Shown one piece after another: positions 45,657 to 56,676 of a stretch of 64,000 nucleotides of DNA. The translations under genes and the position numbers were made by a program. Origin of the DNA: Pseudophaeomoniella oleicola (taxonomy: Eukaryota; Ascomycota; Eurotiomycetes; Phaeomoniellales; Phaeomoniellaceae); contig QWDQ01000060.1 of the NCBI GenBank assembly GCA_003868215.1, forward strand, positions 1-64,000, written 5' to 3'. The notes under the pieces were generated by a model. That model made no database searches. It had not been told where the DNA came from and saw nothing but the letters and a program-made list of their open reading frames with translations. Each line of letters opens with the position of its first letter. Within the stretch, counting starts at the first letter, position 1.

Positions 45657-46244
45657 TAGTCGAGAGCACACGTGGGGAAACAGCTGCATGTGTTGATGCT
45701 CATCCATCTGAATTCGAAAAATGAGGCATTACTGAGCTCGTGGATTCGCACTGGTGTTTCAAAAAATCGGACAGCGTTAGGAGTGTACTCTTTACATGTA
45801 TAGACGATGTGATGAATGAACCCATGTTCATTAGTCTTTCGATTAAGGCAGCTAAAGCCACAACAAAAAACATGCACAGGCTGCTTGCTTGGATAACAGT
45901 CATAAACAAGGGTAAATGAAGAACTTCCAAAAAGTGCGACTTTCAGAATGATATCAAACCACGGAAGACAAGCTGACAACACATCGCTGACCGATCCAGT
46001 GCCCGGATATCCATGCCCAAGACTGTTCTGATAAGCTTCACGACTGCTGCAGCAGAACTATGTTCATAGCTCTTTGCCCTTCCCTTTCCTCCTCGACCGA
46101 AACCTCTCTTTCTTCTCGGGTTTTGGTCGCTTCTCTCGTTTCGATCTCTGCCTCGAAGGTTTCCGTTCCCGAGACGCCCTCGGTTTTCGCACCTTTGCTT
46201 CTCGCTCTAGTTTCTGATGTTTGGTACCAGTGAACAAAGTTCCA
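45657..46244. other. VMA7-NPC2 convergent 3' region with purine-rich block
   Basis: Both genes end here. On the minus strand the block 46064-46244, directly after the NPC2 stop, is purine-rich and open in all three frames; one frame encodes a Lys/Arg-rich peptide. I treat it as 3' UTR. A 129-codon minus-strand open frame at 45593-45982 overlaps VMA7 and has no domain. Confidence 0.5.
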
Positions 46245-46856
46245 TCAAAAAAACACCACCGCGTTCAGACATGTCACCTTCTCTCCAGCCTCGGTATACA
46301 CGTCCGCCATGACAGTATACTTTCCCTTGGGCACCTCTTTCGGGATCGCAACATCCTTGATCAACGTCATGGGACCCTTTTTCAATGGACAGCTGAGATC
46401 GACGTTGCCAATCTGATCGCAGAGGTCGGCTTCTTGCTTGATCAGGGTGATAAGGCCGTATTTGACTTGGAGGAGGACTTTGGTGCCTTCCTCGACATCC
46501 TTTGCGAAGGTTCCGGAAGCAGAGATGGTGAGGTTTTGACCGCTGGTCACGAGTTAGCAGGATCGCAAGGCAGCAAAGTGAACAAATCTACTTACGCAGC
46601 CGGTGGATTTGGCGTAAGATCGGCGTAGTCGATATCAAGAAGATAGTCCTTCGGGTCGGCGCAGAACTGTAGCAAAAGCATTAGCGAATACATTGCGCAA
46701 ACCCGAATTAATCCGACATACAGTCAATGGATTCTCTCCGGGGACTTTCAAAGCCGTATTGCCGTCATTGAGAGTAGCCTGGTCGTTTCCGAAGAATGAT
46801 AGCGAAGTGGCGAGAGAGAAGTAGGCGAATGGGATAATGACCGAAACGAACTTCAT
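46245..46856 (-). CDS. NPC2: NPC2/ML-domain phosphatidylglycerol/phosphatidylinositol transfer protein
   Basis: NPC2 proteins carry sterols or phospholipids inside the vacuole. Three exons, 46856-46722, 46666-46596 and 46542-46245, give 167 residues, as usual. A signal peptide covers about residues 1-18. The ML domain shows NPLTFCADPKDYLLDIDYADLTPNPP across the first junction (quoted in parts: NPLTFC, DYLLDIDYADLTPNPPA). It continues with LLQVKYGLITLIKQEADLC, NVDLSCPLKKG and KYTVMADVYTEAGEKVTCLN. Six cysteines suitable for three disulphides are present in these positions. The final codons run through seven T bases into the stop. Introns are 55 and 53 bases. Confidence 0.93.
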
Positions 46857-47991
46857 TGTAGCGGACGGTGTGCGCTGAAGAAGCTGCGATAGAAGGTAGA
46901 GGTGGTACAGAAGATTCGAGCTATTCACTGTTGGACTGGATCAGACTTGGTCGGTGAGGATTGATGAATGATGATTGAAGACGGAATGGGATTGCGGTTG
47001 TGGAGTAGTCATGATAATGCTGGTCACTGGTCAGGTGGCTGGCCTCTAGGTGGATGACGATTTTATTGGGGCTCGGGGGCAACCTCCGTCACTATCTATC
47101 ATGCTACTGTAGAATATTAACGCCTAGACCTACCTACTACCTAGTACTACGTAGTACAACGAATAGTCTACGATCTACATCTACGATATCATCCCTGAAC
47201 ATCTCTCGTGATCAAGATCAACCAACGAGCACAGTACGTTACGTAGTAATTATTTCCTACTCAGTTTTTTTGCATAAGACTTGCGGAATCTATCTCCTCT
47301 CTGAAGGACTGTCACTATCACTTACCACAAGAAATGATAGTGATCCTCTTAGGAAGATTCTATAGGTATTAGAACCTTGGGCTCTAGGATTGTAGAAGTG
47401 ATATTGAGCTAAATTAGTTTAATTTTACTATATTCCATCAAACAGCCATCATTCGTATAGCTGTATATTCAACTGTTGAAATGTTGAATCTTCATGAACT
47501 GGGTATCTCGCTTTTGTTGGTTGGTCATCCCGTCGTCTCAATCATGTTGAATTTTCCTGATCATCCTGTTCATGCCATGCCGGATGGAATCGATTTCTTT
47601 TTTTCTGGGGGGGCCTTGCAGAACGCCATATTTCCCATGTCCGGCGATGATAAATCGCCTTAATAGCCGAAGTGGCCATCCTGGAAATGTACGTTGTCCA
47701 GCGACCTTGTTGAAGCAGGCCGCTGCCACAAGCTGTGTACCTCTAGAAACCCTCTTCTGGTCTTCTGGGTGACTCTCCGGAGTCTGAAAGTAACGCCTTG
47801 TCGATTCATAACACCGAAGAGATGTGTTGGAATAGTAGAACAGTCCCCCGAACGCTCAAAACAATGATTCAAAAAAATTAAGCTCAACCGATATGGCGAG
47901 CGACTGCGTGTTGAACTTTGGCAGTATAGAAGAATAATGGTGAAACAGCTGTGTCCTGATGAAGACCACTGGCGGTAAGTACCGGCTTCCC
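46857..47991. other. NPC2 promoter and MET13 3' flank
   Basis: No gene is supported. It contains an exact TACTACGTAGTA (47145-47156), a partial copy (TTACGTAGTAA near 47239) and CTACCTAGTACTAC text just before the exact copy. Open frames up to 133 codons on the minus strand near 47660-48061 overlap the MET13 end and look random. Confidence 0.55.
47145..47156. repeat. Intergenic palindrome TACTACGTAGTA, copy 5
   Basis: Exact copy; with the flanking G and C it extends to GTACTACGTAGTAC (47144-47157), a 14-base palindrome. Confidence 0.85.
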
Positions 47992-49962
47992 TTAAGTTTT
48001 GGTCATTTCTGACGTTTGTTTCGTCCCCATATCCTGTCCAAGATTTGATATTCCATTGCAATTAACGGTCTCATCGTTGGTGTGTCCTTTACCGTTGACG
48101 CCATTAGTGAAATCATGTTTCATATGGTCAGCCCTCACCGAGTCTTCGATGTCTTCGTCCAGCTCCGCGGCATGAAGATCTTTGAGTATTTCAAAGACAG
48201 CTTTGCCATCGTGGAAGTCGTTGTCGACAACATTGACGAGCCACCAGCTGTCGACGACTTGCTCGATCAGCTTCCTACTGGCACTTCCTACATCATAGCA
48301 CTTCGACCAGTCTTCACCCAACCGGTATGCTTCATCTTTCCAGGCTAAGAAACTCACAGTCTCGACAATGGTTGGCTGCACGATCTCTCGGTTGGGGAAG
48401 ATACCCCAAGTTACAGCATTTGGACCCTCATCTCGAGTATTGGTTTCAAGCGTGCCGTTCTTTTTGACAGCGTAGAAAGTGAGATCGGGCTGGGCACGGA
48501 TCCGCTCCAGAACAGGCCCAATGAGTGTCGGCGAGATCAACATCTCGAGGTATGGCTTCTGATACACGTAGCCATTGGAGGGGCCCCAACCAAAGACTGG
48601 ATGCGATGACTTGACGCCATTGAGGGCGGGCTGTGAGTTGATAGTGAACAGACCACGAGCATTAAGGGACAAAAGGTCATCCTTGATCACGTCTGCTTCG
48701 GCAGAAATAGGAGCCTCTGACCATGGCAGACGTTCCAATCTCCCACTGATGAAGCCAACAAAAATGTCTGAAAGATCCCTCACACTCTTTGGTTCACCCC
48801 AGAGCTTGATGTTCTGCTCATTGGAGCCTTTCAGGCCAATACCGTAAGCATCGAGCTCACCGAATGCAGGAGACCGGGAGTCACCCCAACGACCGTTAGG
48901 GAACTCGTCCCAATCTTGTGTGCGTTGAATGTATGAATTGTTTCGATTTCTCCAGAAGATGGGGCGGACATCCTCGTCACGCCTCCGCAATCCAAGGGAT
49001 TGCCGCCAAGGTAGAGGCTTAGGAATTGGTGAGCCAACGGAAGGCGTGAGATTGAGCTCTTCAAGTACCTTGCGAGTGGCTTGTTCAAGATTCATGGTGT
49101 AGAAATGTAGATGGTTGATGCCTGCTGCCAAAAGTCTTCGGCATAATTCAGCCAACAAGCCTTTGCCTATTTCTCTAACGGCAGCATCGTCGTTCTTGAC
49201 CGGTTCAAGAGCGGCAGTCCAGTCCTTGGGCACACGGCACTTTGTCCAACTTGCCCGTCGCACAAAGGACGCATGGGTCTGAATCGGCATGATACCAGGG
49301 ATGATGGGAACCGTGATGCCAGCACCGCGTACCTTTTTGACCCATTCCAGAAAGCGGTCCACGTCGTAGAACATCTGGGTGATAATGAAGCTACCGCCAG
49401 CATCGATCTTTTCTTTGAGATGCTGCATGAGGAGCTCTGTGTCTTCCTGATCGTCACACCCTTCTGGGTATCCTGCAACGCCAATATCGAAATGATCTCC
49501 ATATTTGTCCCGGATATGCTTCACCAAGTCCTTTGCATAGCGGAAACCACCATCGGTCGCATGCCATTTCTCTGACTCTCGAGGCGGATCTCCGCGGAGG
49601 GCTAGAATGTTAGTACATCCTGCTTTGTATGCCCGTTCGAGAGCTGCATCGACTTTCTCTGTCTCCATATCCGTACACGTCAGATGCATACACGTCTCTA
49701 AGCCGTACTGTGACTGCGCAACGCTGACCATCTCACACGTCAACTGTGAATGCCGACCGCCGGCACCCCAAGTGACGTCGATGAACGCTGGTCCAAGGTT
49801 ATGCATGCGATCCATACGATCGTACAGATTCTGAACTCCCTGTGCTGTCTTTGGTGGAAAGAACTCGAACGAGAAGGATGGTCTGCCCTTGGCTTCAGCC
49901 TGGGCAAGTTTTTCTGTGATATGCATTGTGATCGACTTGGAATCTGGAGAACAATCAGCCAT
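47992..49962 (-). CDS. MET13: Methylenetetrahydrofolate reductase, MET13 type
   Basis: It reduces 5,10-methylene-THF to 5-methyl-THF, the methyl donor for methionine synthesis, using FAD and NAD(P)H. One exon from the ATG at 49962 gives 656 residues. The catalytic barrel has FSFEFFPPKTAQGVQNLYDR, DVTWGAGGRHSQLT, CMHLTCTDM, NILALRGDPPR and FIITQMFYDVD. The C-terminal regulatory half has DEFPNGRWGDSRSPAFGELD and NAVTWGIFPNREIVQPTIVE. The QNLYDRMDRM and LPWRQSL-RPIFWR blocks match S. cerevisiae Met13 rather than Met12. A second ATG 13 codons in (MHITEKLAQAEAKG) could be used instead. The C-terminal 45 residues are acidic/polar and not conserved. Confidence 0.95.
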   Translation of the reverse strand: MADCSPDSKSITMHITEKLAQAEAKGRPSFSFEFFPPKTAQGVQNLYDRMDRMHNLGPAFIDVTWGAGGRHSQLTCEMVSVAQSQYGLETCMHLTCTDMETEKVDAALERAYKAGCTNILALRGDPPRESEKWHATDGGFRYAKDLVKHIRDKYGDHFDIGVAGYPEGCDDQEDTELLMQHLKEKIDAGGSFIITQMFYDVDRFLEWVKKVRGAGITVPIIPGIMPIQTHASFVRRASWTKCRVPKDWTAALEPVKNDDAAVREIGKGLLAELCRRLLAAGINHLHFYTMNLEQATRKVLEELNLTPSVGSPIPKPLPWRQSLGLRRRDEDVRPIFWRNRNNSYIQRTQDWDEFPNGRWGDSRSPAFGELDAYGIGLKGSNEQNIKLWGEPKSVRDLSDIFVGFISGRLERLPWSEAPISAEADVIKDDLLSLNARGLFTINSQPALNGVKSSHPVFGWGPSNGYVYQKPYLEMLISPTLIGPVLERIRAQPDLTFYAVKKNGTLETNTRDEGPNAVTWGIFPNREIVQPTIVETVSFLAWKDEAYRLGEDWSKCYDVGSASRKLIEQVVDSWWLVNVVDNDFHDGKAVFEILKDLHAAELDEDIEDSVRADHMKHDFTNGVNGKGHTNDETVNCNGISNLGQDMGTKQTSEMTKT

Positions 49963-51141
49963 GGATCTTCCAAACTCGAGTTTACACACCTCAACTACTC
50001 TTGCTAGACCTCTCAAAAGAATGATAAGGAGTGTCCTCCTATACAACACTGTTGTACAACTTCCGAAACTCTGGCGGTGGTTACACAGTCACACTGATAC
50101 CCAAACAATGATCCCCCAATCTCCTATCATCCGAAATAGCGAACGCGAGCCCACCTGTCAACCAATTGGCGAGACATAGGAACTCGTGAAATCAGAAGAG
50201 AGCGAGAGACATATTCAACGGACAAGATACAAAGCGGTAAATGAGTGCAAGACAGTGAGATCTGACTCGGCTCTGTGGGGATGGGGATTTTAATAAAAGG
50301 TAACGTTGGGGTGTGTTTTCAAAACTTATTATTCTTACTATCCCAATTCCTCTGCCTTCTCTTCTCTTTTTTAATAGTAAGTCGAAGAGGGAAAAAGAGG
50401 ATGGCACTTGTCTGATTTGACTGCCCTCTATCACCTCTACCTTTTCTTTTTTGTTAGATAACAGAATGCAGACGCCAGAGGAAAAGCAGCTTTGATCTAG
50501 CTCCGGCTTCAATTGTTGTCAGTTGTTCACTACCATAGCAAAAGCGGTCAGAGATGGAGGGGGAGGGGTTCGATCATTGGGGTTTCAGAGGGAGCATAAG
50601 CCGCTTAAGTCTAGCTACGTCGATGAATCAATTAGCGGCATCTAGCGATCTTGCCCTAGGGCATATTGAATTGAAGCACGCCTAAACTACCAAGTTAGGT
50701 ATTACTTAACGAATGAGTTCAGTTAACTCCGATTAGCGATGGCCTCCCCTAAATCTGCTTGCCAGGGGGAGAACGGAGTCCGCCGATCAAGTCTTAGCGA
50801 CTAACAACTTAAGGAACCACCGGGAATTACTGGATTTAGAGATGATAAAGACATGTGGGGATTCTTGTCAAAATTTCTGGATGTCACTGTACTTCCCCAC
50901 CATTCACCATCCCACTGCGTACAGTATCGGCGTTGTCTTCACGGCATCTTGGCGACTATTGCGAATAACTGAAAGTCTCACAAGTGACTTCTCGAAATTG
51001 CATTGTTCCTGGGGAAAAGAAGAGTAAAAAAGAACCATATTATCTACACCTGCACTGGGGCCGACTCACGAGTACTCGACCTTTCCAATCTGCGTCTCTA
51101 CTCTTCCTCACCCCCCGGCCTACAGCGTACCTACACCCAGC
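49963..51141. promoter_or_regulatory. Shared MET13/URA5 divergent promoter region
   Basis: The two genes start 1,179 bases apart and diverge. The part just before URA5 is pyrimidine-rich (51080-51130), common in fungal leaders. No binding site is claimed and no gene is seen. Confidence 0.5.
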
Positions 51142-51849
51142 ATGGCTTCCTCAACTGATAACCGCGCTACTCTGGTGCCTATCCTGATTGCCTCCAAGGT
51201 CTTGACTTTTGGCGAATACACCCTCAAGTCCGGTCGCTTATCACCTTACTTCTTAAACTCCTCCCTGCTCCACAATGCTCCCGCCGTGCGGGCTGCCGCC
51301 GCCGCATACGCCGATATCATCTCCAAACCCCCTTTCACCTCTGCAGCCGGCGAGCCAATATACGATGTGCTCTTCGGACCGGCCTACAAGGGAATCCCGC
51401 TCTGCGCCAGCGTCATGACGGAACTCGCCCATACGGACAAGGATCACAAGATGGACAACGTGAGCTTCAGTTTCAATCGCAAGGAGGCCAAGGATCACGG
51501 GGAAGGCGGTACGATAGTGGGATGTCCGCTGAAGGGCAAGAGGTGTGTGATTATCGATGACGTTATCACCAGCGGGAAAGCCATGAGGGAGGCCGTCGAT
51601 ATCATCAAAGCACAGGGTGGGAGCGTGGTCGGTGTCGTGCTGCTGCTCGATCGACAAGAGCGATTAAGTGACGAGGAGGAGCGGAGCACAGTCCAAGTTG
51701 CCAGTGAGACCTTGGGCGTTCCGATCACGTCAGTCCTGGATCTGCAAGATTTGATAGAAGTCGTGGAGTCAGGAAGCGTGAAGGGGATTGGACCGGACGA
51801 CGTCAGGAAGCTCAAGGAGTACAGGGCGAAGTATGCGGGAAAGGATTGA
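51142..51849 (+). CDS. URA5: Orotate phosphoribosyltransferase
   Basis: It joins orotate and PRPP to give OMP in pyrimidine synthesis, in the cytosol as a dimer. A single exon gives 235 residues, as expected. Visible motifs are LKSGRLSPYFLN near the N-terminus, VLFGPAYKGIPL, FNRKEAKDHGEGG (the flexible catalytic loop) and the PRPP-binding motif KRCVIIDDVITSGKA near residues 132-146. The start at 51142 follows a pyrimidine-rich leader and an AGC-ATGG context. It converges with NOG1, whose stop lies 370 bases away. Confidence 0.97.
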   Translation: MASSTDNRATLVPILIASKVLTFGEYTLKSGRLSPYFLNSSLLHNAPAVRAAAAAYADIISKPPFTSAAGEPIYDVLFGPAYKGIPLCASVMTELAHTDKDHKMDNVSFSFNRKEAKDHGEGGTIVGCPLKGKRCVIIDDVITSGKAMREAVDIIKAQGGSVVGVVLLLDRQERLSDEEERSTVQVASETLGVPITSVLDLQDLIEVVESGSVKGIGPDDVRKLKEYRAKYAGKD

Positions 51850-52219
51850 AACTGATTGCAATACGACTGGTTCATCAACATGGTAAAGAATGGTGTGCCA
51901 GGTGGAAAAGCCGTCGCTTGAGACCCTCTGGGTTTCGAAACAGATTTCGTAAAAATCAGTCTAATTCATGGTATTCTAGAAGCTGTATGCATCTCCTGGT
52001 ATAATACCCATTTCATCGACTACGTGTACCTCTAAAATATTTTGCGGCTGTTTTGAACAGTACTTGATGACACCTGCTGGGGGAAAAGACAATAAGTACA
52101 CCACTTCCCAGATGCTCCTAACGCCATACACTGAATCCAGCCAATCAACTAACAGATGAATGCGAACGCGAACGTTGTCTCCATGCCAGTCGTATGAGAG
52201 CCAGCACCACTGCAGACTC
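51850..52219. other. URA5-NOG1 convergent 3' region
   Basis: 370 bases between two stop codons, presumably overlapping 3' UTRs. Nothing else is seen. Confidence 0.6.
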
Positions 52220-54237
52220 TTAACGTCGGCTCGTCTTGCCGATGCTTCTTTTTCCTGCGACAAGATGCTTCGGCATAACTGCTGCCACATGTCTGTCTGC
52301 CTCTCCTTGGCGCGCCATACGATTCATCTTGACCTGGCCTAATTTGGCGAGTCTCTCCGCCTTGCTGCGCTTCAATGGGTCCGCTAAGCCAGTGACTTGG
52401 CGGTTCGTTGATGGCGCACGTGACTGACTGCGCTGGGCAAGCTTTTGACGAGGGGTGGGATCGATGTCCATAGAATCCGTAGGGTCAATATCCGAGCGAG
52501 CTGTCGTACGGCCACGTGACTGTGCGCGAACACGAGACGAGGTTGCCGTAGGGTTGTGGCCGAGCGAATCGAGGTGGGCCGACAGCTGTGAAAGTTTCTT
52601 TGACTGTGATTTTCGAGGGATGAGAGCCTTGTTCTTAAGTGACTTCTTGAGTTTCGCACCGTTGCGGATCAAAGCCTGCTTCTCTCGGATAAGGTCTGCT
52701 TTCGTGCGGATGTCCGCATCGTCCTCATCCTCGAGACTCTCATCCGAATCATAGAAGCCCTCGGCTTCAAGCTTCTCCTCCTCTTCTTCGAGTTCGGCGA
52801 GCTTGGACTCGATATCAGGATCAATGAAATCGTATACGTTTCTGCCGTTGAAGATCTCGGGAACTTTATCTTGCTTCCACTCCGGATCAGCCAGATCATA
52901 CTCTGCCTTGAGGTCGACATTAAACACTCCAGCACCACCAAGTTCCTCTTCAACATCACGAGCAAGTTTGCGACGTTCAGGATCGTTCTTGTCGTACTTC
53001 TTGAGATTTTTGATCTCTTCTGGAATGTAGGTCTCGCGTACAGTGCCACCGAGAGGTTGTGCAACATGAATGCGACTAAGCAACTCTCCGAGCCTTCCGT
53101 TGGGGGTGCCGGCGGCATTGTTAGTTCCTGCTTTCAATTTTTGAGCTACCCTCTCTTCGATTAGACGATCACAAGCCGCATTTTTCACCGCTGAAACGCC
53201 CTCTGTAGTGATGCACGAAAGTTGGAGGACTTCAACGTTGATCTCATTAGTGAGCGCATCGAGTTCCTGCTTGAGATCCGGATGTAGATCTTCAGGTCTC
53301 ATAACATCGATCTTGTTGATGACGATGAAAACAAGCTTATTCGCGAAAAGTGGTCGAATGCTCCTGAAAAGTTGGATCTGCGCCTGCACCGAGTATCCAC
53401 ATTGTTCTGAGAGATCCATGAAGTATAGGATTGCGGAACGAAGATGGGCAATCGCTGTTATAGATTGCATCTCAATGGTGTTCATTTCTTCCAGGGGATG
53501 ATCAAGAATACCCGGTGTGTCGATTGCTTGGAAACGTAGATACTTGTAGTCGAAGTGACCAACGAACAAACTTTTCGTGGTGAAGGCGTATGGCTGGATA
53601 TCCACATCGGCTCGTGTGATGGTCTGGAGAAAACTGGACTTGCCGACATTTGGGTACCCGCAAATAAGTAATGTCCGAGTATTGGGGTCTATGGACGGCA
53701 AACGACCAAGATGTTGACGAACTTGTTCGAGGTAGACGAGGGGATCTTTGAGGCGCTTGCATATTGTGGCCATGCGACCAAGTGCGGCCCTCTTGAGCTG
53801 TTTACACTGAAAGAGACTCTGCGCATATTTCAAGAGACGGACATAGTCCCGGGCGACAGTCTCTACCAGCCTCTTAGCAGTCGAAACCTGTCCCAGAGCA
53901 ATTTTGAAGTGGTCGGCATCGTAGAGTGTGTTGAGTAAATCCTTGTGGAATGGATGGATATCTTGAAGCCTCGGAAATCCATCCAAGATCGATTGGAATT
54001 TCTCAGCGAATGTCTCTGCAGTGAACTTGACTTTTCTCGTATAGAATCCCCTGATTCTGCTAATTTTGAACCCAGAACGGATCTGGGTAGGAAGACGTCG
54101 TTGTGTGCGACTGAGAACAATGTCGATGAACTCCTGGCTGGTAGGTACCGGCTGGATCTGAAAGAAGTGTCAGCATACCTATCCAAAACCTCTTCTTTCG
54201 TACTTCAGAATCTTACCTCTTTCCAGGACGTCTTCAT
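52220..54237 (-). CDS. NOG1: Nucleolar GTPase Nog1, 60S ribosome assembly factor
   Basis: Nog1 is an essential GTPase of pre-60S particles; its C-terminal tail occupies the polypeptide exit tunnel during assembly. Two exons, 54237-54217 and 54157-52220, give 652 residues. Exon 1 encodes only MKTSWKE, and the spliced protein continues [21 protein letters not shown] as in yeast Nog1. G motifs are [10 protein letters not shown] (residue 174 on), DTPGI (near 220) and NKID (near 288). The C-terminal third has a long Glu-rich helix and a basic tail, with [21 protein letters not shown] near the end. The 59-base intron has a GTAAGA donor. The neighbour DDI1 lies upstream on the same strand. Confidence 0.96.
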
Positions 54238-54716
54238 CTTGCGTATCTTGCTTCTGTCTCTTGCCCGTCGAGTGGCTCAGGTCAAACAAGATAGTGGGAC
54301 GAACTTTTTTGAAGATTTCGAAAAACAGAGGTCTTATCGTGGAAGGTTTGCCGGATAACGGGATGATAATAAAAATTTGGGCGGTGAGCGCTGAGACCCG
54401 CTGTCCAGACCACTTTAGATAATTGCCAGCAATTCAGTGGATCATGAGAAGTACAGTAATTAGCATCTATCTAATGTACGCAAGGACATACTTCGAATCT
54501 GTGATATATTGATTTGCTCGTGTATGAGAGCTGAAGTTGTGAAACGAAACGTCTCTTCCTAGAGTGAGCATCGACGCGTTCGATTGACATGCTAGCATCT
54601 ATCTTAAGTTGAAGCGAAGCGCTTCAAATACTATGCCGAAGCACAGGAACATCCTACTGCAAGTTCCAGGTAGCAAAACCTGCTTGGTATGGATACTCCT
54701 TCATCTGGCATCATAT
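54238..54716. other. NOG1 promoter and DDI1 3' flank
   Basis: 479 bases between NOG1 start and DDI1 stop. It contains AAAAATTT at 54371-54378, about 135 bases before the NOG1 ATG. No gene is seen. Confidence 0.55.
54371..54378. promoter_or_regulatory. Candidate RRPE element upstream of NOG1
   Basis: AAAAATTT matches the core of the rRNA-processing element that is enriched before ribosome assembly genes in ascomycetes. An eight-base A/T motif is weak evidence on its own, and no PAC (GATGAG) partner is clear. Confidence 0.3.
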
Positions 54717-56113
54717 TCAGAGAAGTAAACCGATTGCCAACTCCACGTTTCCGCCAACTTGAGCAAGCGCTTGAACAGCTTCTTCTTTGCTGAAACCTAG
54801 TTCGGTGACCTTGGCAACGGCTTCCGCTGTTACCCCTGGTGGCATCGTCTGCTGCGGCGGACTGGACTGCTGAGCCAAGCTGGACGGCCCAGCCGTAGAT
54901 CGGTTAGGTAAAGATGAAGGTGCAGGAGATGCTGACTTGGATGGCGGCTCTACTACTCCAGACTGCGTACCAACTTTAGTGCCTCCAGGCCCCGCAATCT
55001 TTGGTTCATCTGCCATTGCCTCCTCGAAGGTCTTCGGAATTTCCGACTCTGGCAAGAAAGGAATGCTTTCACTGTGCACCTTGAGGCAATTCTCCTTGAG
55101 ACTGATGTCCATTTGATGTCGTTTGAGCATGTCCAGACCCAGTAGGAGATCTACGTCTTTGCCTTCCATGACCGTGAAAGATGATGGCAAAGAGTAACTA
55201 CCAATTTGGATCTCAGCGCTGTGCACACGACCCAGAATTTCAGCAGTGCCCACACCCCTTGCGACGCCCCCATATCGACGATCAATTAGACGCATGATGT
55301 TGGTCCTTTCAGCGCAGGCTGGCGACATAATGGTAGTCTGAGCGCCAGAATCCACAAATGCTTTTACTGGGATCCCGTTGACTATGACCGGGACGTACAG
55401 CATTGTGACACGACCGAATACTAGAGGCATCATCAGCGATGAAAGCAGACCTGGACTTCAACAACTTACTTTCAGGATTGTTTTCCAAAGCCTCCTGAAT
55501 GTTCTCCTGCACGCGCTCCATACGAATCATCTCTTCGATCTCTTTCTGAGCCTCAATGTTGAAGGGATCAGAGTTCAGCGCCGCCAGATGGGCCTCCTTT
55601 TCGGCTTGGCCTTGGACTAGACGCCGCTGGTGTTCATTGAACAGGTCATGGAACCGATCTTTGTTGTCTGCAGCATCAGCAAGCTCGGGGGCAGTGCTTC
55701 TGATCTGAGCTCGTATTCTGGGGTCCCCGACGATTTGTAACCGCAAACTCTCCGGATCTGGCCCTCGTCTTGTCCGCTGAGCGCTTCTTTCTGGGCCCGC
55801 AGGCGGAGCGGTTCGCTGCCTAGGATCTCGCACAGCCAACCCCAACATGTCACCTTCTTTCACTTGTAGGCGCTCAAGGGTCTGCTGCGAATCTGTGAGC
55901 GGTCGACCATTGGCAAAGAAATGTTGGGCAGCTGAGGGTATCCTAGTATCTCCTTCGATGAGCGCTTTGACATCATTGAGAGTCATGTCAGGGAAGACAT
56001 CAAGTGGAATGAGATCATTGTCAAGGGTAATGTCGGAATCTACCACAGATACTGTGATGCGCCTGAGAGTATGAGCGTCCGTTCGTTAATCTATGATTTG
56101 TTATCACTTACAT
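54717..56113 (-). CDS. DDI1: Ddi1, ubiquitin-like/retropepsin-like/UBA shuttle protease
   Basis: Ddi1 is a proteasome shuttle and ubiquitin-dependent protease of the cytosol. Three exons, 56113-56112, 56062-55470 and 55420-54717, give 432 residues. The first coding exon is only AT; the G of the start codon begins exon 2 ([11 protein letters not shown]). The donor is GTAAGTG, a CTAAC-like GATTAACG lies inside, and the acceptor is CTCAG; the intron is 49 bases. No other in-frame ATG precedes the ubiquitin-like domain (residues 1-75). A helical region follows ([20 protein letters not shown]). The dimeric aspartic protease domain starts near residue 199, with catalytic Asp222 in [11 protein letters not shown] and [12 protein letters not shown] at its end. 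A UBA domain ([14 protein letters not shown]) occupies the last 38 residues. Confidence 0.93.
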
Positions 56114-56597
56114 GACGTCTAGTGAACGCTGAGATATTAATCGGCTGCAAAACTATCTGAGGGAAAGTTTGAGTCCAAGATGTAGGAGGGGGTTGAATGT
56201 AATCAGCGGGGAAGGAAGGGTAGTAGTACACAAGCGACAGATCCAGGATTAAGTAGATTGTGAAGAATTAGTGAGATAATAATGTAGGCGATGAACCAGG
56301 CGCAGACGTCTTATATATAAGGATGCCAGGGAGAAAAAGTAAAACAAATCTATCGTGGGCTCCTAGAGCAAAGTTCATCAGACGTGGCGCATGCACTGAG
56401 TATATGTATCTGACGATGTATTGTCTCGTCTCGTCTCGTCTTTTTGTGGTTGGAGAAAGTGGCTCGAGACTGGTGACGCAGCGGCGATTGTTTGCCTAAA
56501 TGCGGAGTGGGATTTGGTGCACTCAATGCTTGGTCCACTGAAGGCAAGTTAGCCACTCACACTTCTTCCCACCAATTATGAAGGCTATCAGAATCTC

Positions 56598-56609
56598 TAC
56601 TACGTAGTA
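56598..56609. repeat. Intergenic palindrome TACTACGTAGTA, copy 6
   Basis: Exact copy, 79 bases from copy 7. Confidence 0.85.
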
Positions 56610-56676
56610 ATACTGAAGTCCTGTATGCAATTCTCACATGCAAATGCCTACCTGAGCCTAGCTAATGCCGTCCGTG

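Noticed and set aside
53945-54358. 137-codon plus-strand frame opposite NOG1
   Set aside because: Antisense shadow of the NOG1 first exons, which are confirmed by family conservation.
54717-55420. Retroviral-type protease signature (DSGAQ) as a possible virus-derived element
   Set aside because: It is the conserved protease domain of the host gene DDI1, between ubiquitin-like and UBA domains; no element parts or terminal repeats surround it.
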